Program-made: the position numbers and the translations under genes
Notes under the pieces: model-generated
What the model was told of the DNA's origin: nothing
Database searches by the model: none
Seen by the model: the letters and a program-made list of their open reading frames with translations, nothing else
DNA from: Rhodospirillales bacterium
GTDB taxonomy: Bacteria > Pseudomonadota > Alphaproteobacteria > Rhodospirillales > Casp-alpha2
NCBI GenBank assembly: GCA_021775095.1
Contig: JAJFII010000010.1
Location: 1-64,000, forward strand
Direction of reading: 5' to 3'
DNA: 64,000 nucleotides
In this document: positions 1 to 10,598 of the stretch, one piece after another
How positions within the stretch are numbered: the first letter of the stretch is position 1
How the letters are laid out: every line of letters starts with the position of its first letter

Positions 1-2382
1 GTCCTGCCATTCGACGATATGGGCGGTAACAAAGACCAAGACCATGTCGCCAATGGGATGACCGAAGACATCATCACGTCCCTTACCAAATATCACTGGT
101 TGGCGGTGATCGCCCGCAACTCGACCACCACCTACAAGGGGCAGGCACCGGACGTTCGGCGGGTCGGTGAGGAATTGGGTGCCGACTATATTATCGAGGG
201 CAGCATCAGGCGGATTAGAGATCATCTCCGGGTGACCGTACAGCTCATCGACGCCGGCACCGGAAAGCACATTTGGGCCGAACGCTATGATCGTGACATT
301 CAAGATATCTTCTCGGTGCAAGATGAAATGACGGCGACCATCGCCGCCACTATCGAGCCGGAACTTGCGCTCGCCGAGGGCCGGCGGGCCGGCCGCAAAC
401 CGACGGAAAGCTTGGATGCATGGGATTGCTATCATCTTGGTCTTTCAAGACTTTACCAGTTTAGCCGGGAAAGCAACTTGGAGGCCCAGCGCCTGTTCAA
501 ACGTGCCGTTGAGATTGACCCGGGTTTTAGCTCTGCCTATGCCCGGCTGGCTTATGCGATGGTTATAAGCGCAGTCTATTTCGATGCTGATCCGACACCG
601 GAACTACTCGACGAAGCCCTTCGCGTCGCCCGACTTTCGGCGGAACTCGATGACAAGGATGCGGTTGCACATTTTGCCGTCGGGCGAGTCCACTTGGCAC
701 GTGGCGAATACAGCCAATCGATCGCCGAATTGCAAACCTCAATAGGTCTCAATCCCTGCCTCGCCCAGGCGCATTGCGGCCTCGGTGACTCGCTGGCCTA
801 TGCCGGGCGTCTTGACGAGTCCGTTGCCAGTTTCGATGAAGCAGTTCGCCTCAGTCCCCACGATCCATACCGCTGGGGATTCCTGATGTACGGCGCGATG
901 GCGCGGTTGTTCATGAAACAGCATGAAGCCGCCGCCCGGTGGGCCCGCGATGCGGTTCGTGTGCCGAATTCGCACTATTGGGCAAATGCCGCCCTGGTCG
1001 CCGCACTTGGACATCTGGACCTTCCCGAAGAAACCCGAGCGGCGGTGGCGGAACTGCTACGGCGCAAACCCGGTTTCACCTGCCAATTTGCCCGAAATCA
1101 CCTTTTTTATGTCAAGGACCCGGTCCAGGTGGAGCATTTCGTGGCCGGGCTTCGCAAGGCGGGGCTTTCGGAAAACGACGCGCCATTAGTTCTGCCGAGC
1201 ATTGCCGTACTGCCCTTCAAAGACTTGAGCAACGACGCGGAGCGAAGCTATTTAGGTGACGGGTTAGCGGACGACTTCATTACCGGCCTGTCACGTTTTC
1301 GCTGGCTCATTGTGATCGCACGCGGTTCGAGTTTCAGCTTTAACGGAAATTCGGTCGACGTGCGTAATGTGGCTCTTGAATTGGGTGTTCGCTACATCTT
1401 AACCGGCAGTGTCCGTGAAGACAGCAACCACGTGCGATTGGTCGCTCGTCTAATCGATGCTGGAACCGGTTATCATATCTGGGCGGAGACCTATAACCGT
1501 GAACTGGCCGACATGTTTGCCGTCCACGCAGAGATCACCGAAGCAGTCGTTTCCTCGATTGCCCCGGAAATCGACGTAGCCGAACGAAAAAGGTTGCGGA
1601 AAGGACGGACGCCGCCAAAATCGTTCGACGCTTGGAGCCTCTATCAGCGGGGTCTCGCCGCTTACTATGCGACGACCGAAGTCGACCTGCAATCAGCGGT
1701 CGAGTTATTTGATTTGGCGGGGCAGCAGGACCAACAATTCGCGCCGACCTTTGCAATGGCAGCTGATGCGCGTATTCGCTTGATGATGCACTACCACTTG
1801 AGCGACCCCAAGGCGCTCATTGCGGATGCGCAGCGCAGCGCACAAATGGGAATTGAATTGGACCAGCGGGACCCAATTTGCCTATGGGCCGATGGTCGGG
1901 TCAATACCTTCATTGGCAATCACGCGCTCGCAATTACACAGATTAAGGAGGCTGTTACGCTCAATCCCAGTTACGCCATGGCACACTATGCCCTCGCCTT
2001 CGTTTTGACGCGAGCCGGGCGGGCGGCTGAGGCGATCGACGAATTTGATCATGCGATACGCTTGAGTCCGCGTGACGCTTTTCTGGCAGGTTTTCGGGCT
2101 CAGCGGGCGCTCGCATTGTTCGATCTTGAGCGCTACGAAGAAAGTGTTGAATGGGCCAATCGTGCCAGCCGAAGTCCTCATCCGCGGTACTGGTCCTTCG
2201 TCTATTTGGCGGCGGCGTTGACAAAGCTTGGCCGCGAAGACGAGGCGAGGGCCGCAATCGACGATGTCATGGCACGCGCACCACATTTTTCTCTGGATTT
2301 TTTGCGAGGTTGGTGGGGGGACAGCGGCGAGCGAACCAGAAATCCGCTGTTTGACGCCCTTCGAAAGGCGGGATTGTCGTAA
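1..2382 (+). CDS. TolB-like/TPR protein with two tandem modules, 5' end outside window
   Basis: The frame is open from base 1, so the start lies outside the window. The visible 793 residues are two copies of one module. Each begins with a TolB/FlgO-like N-terminal fold (VLPF near residue 1 and again near 402), has the block LIDAGTG.HIWAE.Y.R, and continues into tetratricopeptide repeats (about 135-380 and 540-785). This arrangement is known from the C-terminal parts of class III adenylate cyclases and of winged-helix regulators, where the domain probably senses or binds a partner. Any catalytic or DNA-binding domain would be in the missing part. The stop is at 2380-2382. The domain assignment is firm; the role is not. 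Confidence 0.8.
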   Translation, partial: VLPFDDMGGNKDQDHVANGMTEDIITSLTKYHWLAVIARNSTTTYKGQAPDVRRVGEELGADYIIEGSIRRIRDHLRVTVQLIDAGTGKHIWAERYDRDIQDIFSVQDEMTATIAATIEPELALAEGRRAGRKPTESLDAWDCYHLGLSRLYQFSRESNLEAQRLFKRAVEIDPGFSSAYARLAYAMVISAVYFDADPTPELLDEALRVARLSAELDDKDAVAHFAVGRVHLARGEYSQSIAELQTSIGLNPCLAQAHCGLGDSLAYAGRLDESVASFDEAVRLSPHDPYRWGFLMYGAMARLFMKQHEAAARWARDAVRVPNSHYWANAALVAALGHLDLPEETRAAVAELLRRKPGFTCQFARNHLFYVKDPVQVEHFVAGLRKAGLSENDAPLVLPSIAVLPFKDLSNDAERSYLGDGLADDFITGLSRFRWLIVIARGSSFSFNGNSVDVRNVALELGVRYILTGSVREDSNHVRLVARLIDAGTGYHIWAETYNRELADMFAVHAEITEAVVSSIAPEIDVAERKRLRKGRTPPKSFDAWSLYQRGLAAYYATTEVDLQSAVELFDLAGQQDQQFAPTFAMAADARIRLMMHYHLSDPKALIADAQRSAQMGIELDQRDPICLWADGRVNTFIGNHALAITQIKEAVTLNPSYAMAHYALAFVLTRAGRAAEAIDEFDHAIRLSPRDAFLAGFRAQRALALFDLERYEESVEWANRASRSPHPRYWSFVYLAAALTKLGREDEARAAIDDVMARAPHFSLDFLRGWWGDSGERTRNPLFDALRKAGLS

Positions 2383-3058
2383 TAACCGTCAATCTTTATT
2401 CCAAATTTATCCCCACAATTTCCAATGATAGCATCTCCGCGTCGACTGAAGATCAGGGTCCGGTTATGATGCTGTGGACGGCACCTTCACTGACATCGCG
2501 AACTTCCGTTGGACTCCTTTCAATTCGTGGCACCCATCAACCGGTCAGGCCTGCATCAGAACAACGTCCTGAGACCCCACATTTAATTCGGGTAAATTCC
2601 AGAGTGTAAACTCAAATTCGAAATTCACGACAATTTTATAATTACCGCGCGGGGTCGGTAGAACAGCCAAAGACGCCGTCGCGCTATGCGCTGAGCTCAT
2701 CATTGACTAACCACAATTTTATTGTCTTCGGAATCTATTAAATCATCTGTGTTGGTTCGATCACTCTCCCCGCAAAATTGTCAGCCGGACCCTCGTAGCT
2801 GATTAATCAATACTGATTGGAAAAGTATCTTTCACTCAGGATTCTAAATTGGAAGCCATCGCGGTTGCCCCACTCCTGCCACGATCCGACGTAGTTACGG
2901 ATGCGCGGATAATCGAGCAAACGAAGTGCAAGATATGCTCTCTCTTGCAATGATCAACGGGGCCGCCTGGAGCCCATTGATGGCGAATGGCCGGCTCCCC
3001 CCATCAGATCTGGTCGGGTTGACCGCAACAGATAAATGGCGTGATCCGTCGCGGTCTG
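2383..3058. other. Intergenic stretch with decayed coding fragments
   Basis: No intact gene is visible in these 676 bases. A 52-codon minus-strand frame (2545-2703, ending LNVGSQDVVLMQA) begins with two ATG codons and reads like protein, but I recognise no family. The rhodanese fragment listed separately lies at 2807-2953. I see no convincing terminator after the TPR gene. Confidence 0.4.
2807..2953 (-). pseudogene. Rhodanese/sulfurtransferase 3' remnant
   Basis: A stop-to-stop minus-strand frame of 48 codons contains LDYPRIRNYVGSWQEWGNRD. This closely resembles the C-terminal end of thiosulfate or 3-mercaptopyruvate sulfurtransferases, where a RNYDGSWxEWGN stretch is typical. The catalytic CRxG loop that should precede it is absent, and an in-frame stop lies just upstream. 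I infer a deleted gene of which only the 3' end survives. Confidence 0.55.
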
Positions 3059-3760
3059 TCAATGAGGTGGCTGCACCTCGTCAGCGTAGGCGGTTGATTC
3101 GTAAGATTTGGTATCGTTTAACGCATCCAACCAATAGCCGGAGCTTATGACTTCCATCTTCATGGTTTTTTCGCCAACCACTTCCGTGCGTGTTATCCAC
3201 ACCACCTCGTCGGCAGTCGGGAAATATTTTCCCTTAAGTTGTTCGCCGTACAAACGATGCAGTACGGCGTGGTTATCCATCCCGTCCGCAAGCAACCGTA
3301 CCAACAGGGATTCGCTAGGCGGGGGAGACAAAAGTTTCCATGCGGATGGGTTTTCCGCGACGATTTCGAGTTCCACGCGCACGGCATCTGGCTCGGGGAA
3401 GGACTGAGGGAATGCTTCATACAGCAGACTGCCCGTGTTGAACATGCGTTCGTGGTAAGCCGAATCCGCATATTCCTCCCATAGTTTTTCATCCAGCATC
3501 TCGACGGCAAGGTTACGAATCTGGCCGTCTCTGAGATTACCGCCCATGTCATGTTTTAGTATCAGGTAGGCGGCTTCCTCGGGTTTCAAATCCTGAAGAG
3601 ACATAATGCACATTTGGCGCAGGTCTTCGTCGGCTATTCCTGACGGGTCACCGTACTCCATTTCGTCCAACAGAGTGATAAAGTCATCCTTTGTCCGGGC
3701 ACCTTCTATTTCTCGAAGATTTGAAAAACTGAGCACGCGAACCTGAAAATTGGTCGTCAT
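3059..3760 (-). CDS. Hypothetical protein, 233 aa
   Basis: This acidic soluble protein has no signal peptide or membrane segment and matches no family I recognise. It is rich in Glu, Asp and Leu and appears largely helical, with one cysteine near the middle. It lies 15 bp downstream of the DksA/TraR-like gene on the same strand, so the two are probably co-transcribed. The ATG start at 3760 sits close behind that gene. The long uninterrupted frame and the operon position support it as a real gene; the function is unknown. Confidence 0.7.
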   Translation of the reverse strand: MTTNFQVRVLSFSNLREIEGARTKDDFITLLDEMEYGDPSGIADEDLRQMCIMSLQDLKPEEAAYLILKHDMGGNLRDGQIRNLAVEMLDEKLWEEYADSAYHERMFNTGSLLYEAFPQSFPEPDAVRVELEIVAENPSAWKLLSPPPSESLLVRLLADGMDNHAVLHRLYGEQLKGKYFPTADEVVWITRTEVVGEKTMKMEVISSGYWLDALNDTKSYESTAYADEVQPPH

Positions 3761-3775
3761 TCTTCGTCGGCTTTC

Positions 3776-4099
3776 TTACAGGCATTTTATGCATGTTGTG
3801 GCGTAGGGCAAGGCTTCAAGTCTTTTCACGGGAATTTTCTTGTGACACCGGTCACAGATGCCATAGGTTCCAGCCTCAATCTTGGCCAACGCCGATTTGA
3901 TTTTTTGGATATCGTCCAAGGCCATGCTTCCAACTTTTTCAAGAACTTCATCATCTTCGGACTCAGTGGCGTTCTCCGACCAATCGTCGTCAGCAGGTTC
4001 GCTTAAGTCGTCGTCAATTTCATGAGCCCGCGTGGTCAATGCGCGTAACTTCTCTTCCAGTTGCTTTTTGATGTCTAAAAACTCATTCATTTCACTCAA
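3776..4099 (-). CDS. DksA/TraR C4-type zinc finger protein
   Basis: The protein has 107 residues. A helical, acidic N-terminal half (about 1-75) is followed by a zinc finger with Cys82, Cys85, Cys103 and Cys106 (CDRCHKK...CIKC). DksA/TraR relatives enter the secondary channel of RNA polymerase and modify its response to ppGpp. This one is shorter than DksA (about 150 aa) and belongs with the short family members. The best start is a TTG at 4099, preceded by AAAGGAG with an 8-base spacer; the first ATG is three codons inside and poorly spaced. The hypothetical gene at 3059 follows it closely. Confidence 0.85.
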   Translation of the reverse strand: MSEMNEFLDIKKQLEEKLRALTTRAHEIDDDLSEPADDDWSENATESEDDEVLEKVGSMALDDIQKIKSALAKIEAGTYGICDRCHKKIPVKRLEALPYATTCIKCL

Positions 4100-4283
4100 T
4101 ACCGAAGCTCCTTTATTACGTCGCGATTTGAACTGTCCATAAAACGACGACCGCAGTGGATGAATCGCGTCGTCCCTCAGTAAGACCTAACCTATCTACG
4201 CGGGACAGTCGATTGTAATCGTGATTCGAATAGGGAATAAAATCAGCCCGTTTAGAGAATTTCCGGGCTAATTGATCCAATTC

Positions 4284-4655
4284 CTATTTAGTGTTCACAG
4301 GGCACGGATACCGTTCCGAGAAAGCCTTATATATAGCATCGATCGCGGTTCCTGACAGAGGATGTTTTTGGCGCTTCATCCAATCAACCACCACCACCTT
4401 ACGGTCGACATCTTTGAGCTCAGGAATACAAATTATTGGAGGAATGATGGCGGCCGCTACCAGATGCCGATGGCTGTCCAAGGCACCACCGATATAGGCC
4501 AAACAACTGACCTGAAGATACCCAACCAACGATTGGCACGTTTTGGCCAGTTCGGCGGCGCTCTTCGCAAAAGCAGGTTGCGTCGTTAATACAGTGATTG
4601 CCATTACAACAAATGCAAAATGCCTCAACCGGGTCCTGCCTCTCTCATCCGTCAC
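4284..4655 (-). CDS. Rap1a/Tai-like exported protein
   Basis: This is a 123-residue protein with an N-terminal signal sequence (hydrophobic VVMAITVLTT, cleavage near AFA-KS). The mature part has the pattern CQSLVGYL...CLAYIGGALD...CIP...VVDWMKRQ...YPCP, which fits the Rap1a/Tai immunity-protein family. Conserved cysteines suggest disulfides in the periplasm. Family members neutralise type VI secretion amidase effectors, but many are orphans of unknown role. No effector or T6SS gene lies nearby, so immunity is only a family-level guess. The start codon is GTG at 4655. Confidence 0.65.
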   Translation of the reverse strand: MTDERGRTRLRHFAFVVMAITVLTTQPAFAKSAAELAKTCQSLVGYLQVSCLAYIGGALDSHRHLVAAAIIPPIICIPELKDVDRKVVVVDWMKRQKHPLSGTAIDAIYKAFSERYPCPVNTK

Positions 4656-4784
4656 ACTTTCTATAAAATTCCGAATGTACCATTCTGTTAATTTTCGAAA
4701 CCACCCGGGTGAATATCCGACGGCAAATCACATTTCAATAACCGGCATCCAAGCCATCAATCTCGCGGTCGAGGAACCTGACAA

Positions 4785-5219
4785 CTAGGCCGTACCCGTA
4801 ATATATTCCCTCATCGCCTTGGCGTCGTCCGCCACTTCCACCAGACGTCGATTGATGATATCACCGATGCTGATCAATCCAACCATTTTGCCACTATCGA
4901 CCACGGGAATATGTCGAATACGATGTTGGTTCATCAGGCTCATAATGCTGAGCGCCCGGTCTTTTGGAGAGCAGGTTATGACATCGGTTGACATAATTTT
5001 GCTTACCGGCCACTTCATGCTGTCCGTACCATGATCTGCCAATGCGTGAACGATGTCTCGCTCAGAAAGAATACCCTCAATACGGTTTCCGTCGCTGGAA
5101 ACCACAACCGCACCAATTGTTTCATCGCAGAGATCCTTGGCCGCAGAAATAACTGTGCTGTTGGGTTTGACGGTGTGAACCGCAGTGCCTTTGTGGTTCA
5201 GAATAGCTTGAGCTGTCAT
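4785..5219 (-). CDS. Protein with paired CBS domains
   Basis: The protein has 144 residues made almost entirely of two CBS motifs (a Bateman module), about 10-70 and 78-135, with typical segments such as GILSERDIVHALA and HIRHIPVVDSGKMVGLISIGD. Such stand-alone CBS proteins bind adenine nucleotides and sense energy state. I chose the ATG at 5219 because AGGA lies ten bases upstream; a longer reading to 5291 adds residues that do not look like the family. It is a single gene, apparently not in an operon. Confidence 0.85.
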   Translation of the reverse strand: MTAQAILNHKGTAVHTVKPNSTVISAAKDLCDETIGAVVVSSDGNRIEGILSERDIVHALADHGTDSMKWPVSKIMSTDVITCSPKDRALSIMSLMNQHRIRHIPVVDSGKMVGLISIGDIINRRLVEVADDAKAMREYITGTA

Positions 5220-5305
5220 TAGAATTTGATCCTGTTTTCTAATTGTTGATGAGACGGGACCATCCATGCCACTGAATTTCCTCAGCGCCACAATCCCCCG
5301 CTAAT

Positions 5306-5487
5306 TCACTTCGCTTTTGGACCCATCCTGCCAGACCGCAAGTAAAAAACCGCTATTGAACCCGCAATAGTGACCATCAGGCCCAAGGCAAACGGGTATC
5401 CGTCAAACAGGCCTCAGTCGACGTCATATGTAGGAGCCTTAAACGGCGGAAACAACCGACCAACCAACAAAATGTCTATCTCTATAG
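5306..5487 (-). pseudogene. Membrane-protein 3' remnant, possibly CorA-like
   Basis: The minus strand reads GLFDGYPFALGLMVTIAG and continues for a hydrophobic helix with a basic tail, ending at a stop at 5306. Upstream in the same frame lies another 22 plausible codons, but a TGA at about 5430 interrupts them. The GYPFALGLM helix resembles the last membrane segment of CorA-type magnesium transporters. The rest of the gene is missing. The family call is tentative; decay is clear from the internal stop and missing 5' part. The surrounding 5292-5806 holds nothing else I can support. Confidence 0.35.
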
Positions 5488-5806
5488 GAAAATTACATGA
5501 GCAATCGACTTTTATCGAAATGGCGAAACCCAACGATTTACCGCTGGCTCCGTTTCTTGCTCAATCGATTTCTTTCTGCTGATCGTTGGCGTTTTGGGTT
5601 TGGCTTTGGCTCGGGACCACAGTCGCGAAAGCCCACGCTTTGAACCTTTGGATTTTGCGTCCTTCATCATTTTCTAAATTTCCATCATTGGAATCACGAC
5701 GATACGGCATCGAATACAGGTCACATACACCTGTTTTTGATAACTTCATAACGAATATTTTTTATCTTTTATATCGGACTTTTGAATATATCAAACCGCT
5801 CCCCTG

Positions 5807-6661
5807 TCAGGTCTCGGTTTCCATACTCGCGACGTACCGCAACCCCTGAATCGCGGTTTTAAACCGCTGACTTTCTTCGCCTTCCAAATAGGCAGTGAAT
5901 ACGGGGCGGGGGAACACAGGCGCTTTTTTGATTATATGGAGTTGCTTTCTTTTTAACATCGGTCGAATGAGACGCAAAGGCAAATAGGCGGTGCCTCCGT
6001 TAGCCAGAATGAGTTGCAATGCTAAGGGGCCATAGGTGACAGAGAGTATCGGTGTGTCGGCGTTAGGAAACGCGTTCATATGTTCAATGCGAAATTCCGG
6101 ACCCCAATCCACATAAACATACCCCGCACCCAAGGTGTCCGTTTGAGCGCTATGGGTGGATACCAGAACCAGTTGTTCTTCCATAAGGGTTTCGATAACA
6201 ATCCCGGTGCGGTGTTGGGGCGTGTAGGTGACAACCAAGTCCAACATCCCATTGACCATTTGACGCATCAAATGGGCAGATGAGCCGACATCGGCGCTCA
6301 CCGCCAAATCTGGAATGGACGTACGGATCCAAGGAATCCAGTTAATCAGCAGGCGTTCCCAGAGCGCAAACTCCGCGCCAATGGTAAACACCCGTATGAA
6401 GTTCTCGGGCAACCCGACGTCATGTCGCGCCTGTTCCCAGGTTTGCACAAGTTTTTCCGAATAGGGTTTGAAATGAGCACCCGGCGTTGTCATCGTCGCG
6501 CCCGCTTTCGTACGTATGAATAATTGTTGGCCGAGTAGCTCTTCAAGAAGTTTAACGCGCGAGCTGACCGTGGACTGGGTGACATAAAGCTGTTCAGCGG
6601 CTTTGACGAAATTACCGGTTTCGCAGATGGCGAGAAATGTCCGGGCAAGCGCGATATCCAT
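5807..6661 (-). CDS. LysR-family transcriptional regulator
   Basis: This 284-residue protein has an N-terminal winged helix-turn-helix (about 3-60: FVKAAEQLYVTQSTVSSRVK) followed by the periplasmic-binding-like effector domain of LysR regulators (about 90-280). The length is usual for the family. The gene is divergent from the small exported-protein gene at 6829 across an AT-rich 167-bp gap, so that gene is the most likely target after its own promoter. The effector is unknown. Confidence 0.9.
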   Translation of the reverse strand: MDIALARTFLAICETGNFVKAAEQLYVTQSTVSSRVKLLEELLGQQLFIRTKAGATMTTPGAHFKPYSEKLVQTWEQARHDVGLPENFIRVFTIGAEFALWERLLINWIPWIRTSIPDLAVSADVGSSAHLMRQMVNGMLDLVVTYTPQHRTGIVIETLMEEQLVLVSTHSAQTDTLGAGYVYVDWGPEFRIEHMNAFPNADTPILSVTYGPLALQLILANGGTAYLPLRLIRPMLKRKQLHIIKKAPVFPRPVFTAYLEGEESQRFKTAIQGLRYVASMETET

Positions 6662-6828
6662 AACAAGTTCCTATTTTCTAAGCCAATTAAGGGCAGAAAT
6701 TAGCGATTTAATATATTGATAATTTCAATTTTAACAATCAATAAAATTCGTTATTAGATGCAATGAAAATGAGCGATAATTCAACGGTTCCAATATCGGA
6801 GCAGTTTCCAAAACGGAGAACCTAAATA

Positions 6829-7113
6829 ATGCCGAAATTATTGCTGACCAGTGTGACCGCTCTGGCTCTGATGGCCTTATCCGGGGGTGCGCATGCTGTT
6901 GACGTTACAAATCAGGATGTACAAATTCATGAAATTCTGATCGATGATCCGGATTTGGCTGACCAGGCCTTCATAGAAATTCTCCCCGGTGAAACCGTAA
7001 CCAATATTTGTAAAGTCTGTGAACTGACCATTGGCGACGGTGACGCTGTACCCGCAGATGGGGATCAAATTGTAATGATCAAAAATAGCATTCTGACCAT
7101 CGAGCAAAAATAA
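6829..7113 (+). CDS. Small exported protein with a CxxC pair
   Basis: The predicted product has 94 residues. The first 23 form a clear signal peptide (LLLTSVTALALMALSG, cleavage after AHA). The mature part is acidic and contains ICKVCEL, a CxxC pair that could form a disulfide or bind metal. I know no matching family. A GGAG ribosome-binding site stands nine bases before the ATG. It is transcribed divergently from the LysR regulator and followed by a good hairpin at 7160, so it is probably a single-gene unit. Confidence 0.7.
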   Translation: MPKLLLTSVTALALMALSGGAHAVDVTNQDVQIHEILIDDPDLADQAFIEILPGETVTNICKVCELTIGDGDAVPADGDQIVMIKNSILTIEQK

Positions 7114-7593
7114 GGAAACCTTTTCAATAGCCTTGGTTAACAGTCCCCAATCCAACTTGGCCGACCGTTTCCTCTTCCTGAGATACGGTCGGCGCTTATT
7201 TTCAATGGTGCCGAAATGCCGGATACAGAATGATCACGGTTTGCACATCTGTGCCCGTGTCGGCTGGTGCTTCATAGATCGTCCAACGGGATCCGACAAG
7301 AATAACGGGATCGTGCGTCCGCAAATAGTTGCCGAATTGGAAACCGTAGCTGATTTAAAATATCCTTGCGAGCCCGTCCATGGCTAACCCATCACCCTAT
7401 ACGAAGGCGTCATCGGCCTACGAAAAAGCGGTCATTTTGCGGGTTAAACATCCCAGGCCCCACACCTGGGTGTCGACGTCACCCCATGATCCTCAACTGA
7501 ATATAAAGCGTAGGGCCGCTGCGAGATCCGGCGCCCGGCGTTTCTCCGGGAAAAAAAGCTAATTGAACTGCAGGGGTCGCTGTAAATAACCTG
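7114..7593. other. Intergenic region with a possible minus-strand gene fragment
   Basis: Apart from the hairpin at 7160, the stretch holds a 50-codon stop-to-stop minus-strand frame at 7202-7354 (ISYGFQFGNYL...TIYEAPADTG...). It reads like the C-terminal end of an exported or outer-membrane protein. It has no start codon or ribosome-binding site, and I cannot name a family. Short open frames around 7380-7560 on the plus strand lack support. Confidence 0.3.
7160..7193 (+). terminator. Hairpin after the small exported-protein gene
   Basis: A perfect 9-bp stem (GCCGACCGT / ACGGTCGGC) encloses a 16-base loop 46 bp after the stop of the upstream gene. It is followed by GCTTATTTTC, a weak T-rich tract. 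This fits an intrinsic terminator of moderate quality. Confidence 0.5.
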
Positions 7594-8097
7594 TTATTGC
7601 GGATCGGGGCTCATCAACAGTTGATCCAGCAGGGACGCGGTATTTAGCTGCAACAGAAGAGCGTTCTCCACAAGATAAATACCCGAACATATTGAGCGCC
7701 AGTTACTGCTCAAAGTCGATGGCACTGGCTTGCGCAATTCTTCTGACACTTGAACGATGTCGCCAATTCGATCCACGAGCAAGCCGTATAAACATCCCCG
7801 GAATTCAACGGTCATACAGTAGCGCAAAGCACCATCGCCGATAGGTGTTGATTTCAGGCCAAGACATTCCCTTAAATTGATAACGGTAACGATCCGGCCT
7901 CTCAGGTTTATAGAACCGAGAATAGTTGGCGGCGCGAGTGGAATACTGAAAATATGTTCCAATGTAAGAATGTCGCGAATTTCCAATAGGGAGACGCCAA
8001 ACGTTTGACCGCCAATAAAAAGTGTCGCGACACGTTCTGCCGGGCGATTTTTGGCGACAACCGCCCTATCGGAATGACGCGCAGCTTCGGTGCTCAT
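7594..8097 (-). CDS. CheW-like chemotaxis coupling protein
   Basis: The 167-residue protein is a single CheW domain (about 20-160), with the hallmark segments LEIRDIL, LGSINLRGRIVTVINLRECLGL and GLLVDRIGDIVQV. CheW links methyl-accepting receptors to the CheA kinase at the membrane. No cheA, cheY or receptor gene is in the window, so it is an orphan copy here and could serve a remote cluster. The start at 8097 is the only good ATG before the domain. Confidence 0.88.
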   Translation of the reverse strand: MSTEAARHSDRAVVAKNRPAERVATLFIGGQTFGVSLLEIRDILTLEHIFSIPLAPPTILGSINLRGRIVTVINLRECLGLKSTPIGDGALRYCMTVEFRGCLYGLLVDRIGDIVQVSEELRKPVPSTLSSNWRSICSGIYLVENALLLQLNTASLLDQLLMSPDPQ

Positions 8098-8373
8098 TAA
8101 ATCCTATATACCTGACCCTAAACCAATAGATTACCGCCCGCCACACACAGACATGGGCAAAGCCGATGACCAATAAATATTAGAGCGCCTCTTCACACGA
8201 TAAGGAAATCAATTTTTATCGATATTTATATTTAAATTTTCAATAGATATAACGATATATCAGTGGGCAATTCCTTAAATCTCTCATAAGTTGTACAGGA
8301 AGGATTCTGGAATAAAGAACTTAATATTGAAATTATCGTTTTTAACACCAAAAAATATCGTGGTTGTAATCCA

Positions 8374-8402
8374 TTGCTATCCGTTGAATAGCCAACTACA
8401 TA
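8374..8402 (+). promoter_or_regulatory. Candidate sigma-70 promoter for groESL
   Basis: TTGCTA at 8374-8379 and TACATA at 8397-8402 are separated by 17 bases and lie immediately upstream of the CIRCE operator, which is where HrcA would need to block transcription. Both hexamers are imperfect. The remainder of 8098-8373 is AT-rich and shows no gene. Confidence 0.4.
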
Positions 8403-8403
8403 C

Positions 8404-8430
8404 TTAGCACTCAATTGGGGAGAGTGCTAA
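8404..8430 (+). promoter_or_regulatory. CIRCE operator (HrcA binding site)
   Basis: TTAGCACTC and GAGTGCTAA form a perfect 9-bp inverted repeat with a 9-base spacer, exactly the CIRCE consensus. It lies 48 bp before groES. In alphaproteobacteria the HrcA repressor binds CIRCE and represses groESL until heat stress. hrcA itself is not in the window. Confidence 0.97.
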
Positions 8431-8478
8431 TGCCCCAACTTACATTTTGTATTTCAAAAACCGACGGGAGTATCAACG

Positions 8479-8769
8479 ATGAAATTCAGACCCCTTCACG
8501 ACCGCGTGCTTGTCAAGCGTGTGGATCAGGAAGAAAAGACAGCGGGCGGGATTATTATTCCCGATACCGCACAGGAAAAACCTATGGAGGGCAAAGTTAT
8601 TGCCGTCGGTTCCGGCACAAAGGATGACGACGGAAAAGTTACCCCCCTTGACGTTAAAAAAGGTGATCGCATTCTTTTCGGAAAATGGAGCGGCACCGAA
8701 ATCAAGGTCGATGGGGATGACCTATTGATCATGAAAGAATCCGATATTCTCGGCATTATAGAAAAATAA
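8479..8769 (+). CDS. groS: Co-chaperonin GroES
   Basis: At 96 residues it has normal GroES length, with the N-terminal [13 protein letters not shown], the mobile loop ([16 protein letters not shown]) and the conserved [11 protein letters not shown] segment. The GroES heptamer caps GroEL and encloses folding substrates in the cytoplasm. A GGAGT ribosome-binding site precedes the ATG. The gene is followed 12 bp later by groEL, and both are under the CIRCE element. Confidence 0.98.
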   Translation: MKFRPLHDRVLVKRVDQEEKTAGGIIIPDTAQEKPMEGKVIAVGSGTKDDDGKVTPLDVKKGDRILFGKWSGTEIKVDGDDLLIMKESDILGIIEK

Positions 8770-10416
<1,647 letters not shown>

Positions 10417-10446
10417 GTAATATCCATACTTGACCGTTGAGCTGGA

Positions 10447-10476
10447 GGGCCACGCCACAGGGCGTGGCCCTTTTTT
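10447..10476 (+). terminator. Intrinsic terminator of groESL
   Basis: A perfect 10-bp GC-rich stem (GGGCCACGCC / GGCGTGGCCC) with a 4-base loop is followed directly by six T residues, 30 bp after the groEL stop. Confidence 0.95.
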
Positions 10477-10598
10477 CTGTGTAAGTATCCGCTGAAGGCC
10501 GCAGGTCTAAAACTGGCACAATTTTCCATCAACAGGGGAACCCTGCGACATGTCGTCCACACCGTAAATACACGCCCGTTTTTAGGTCCCAAATGAAC

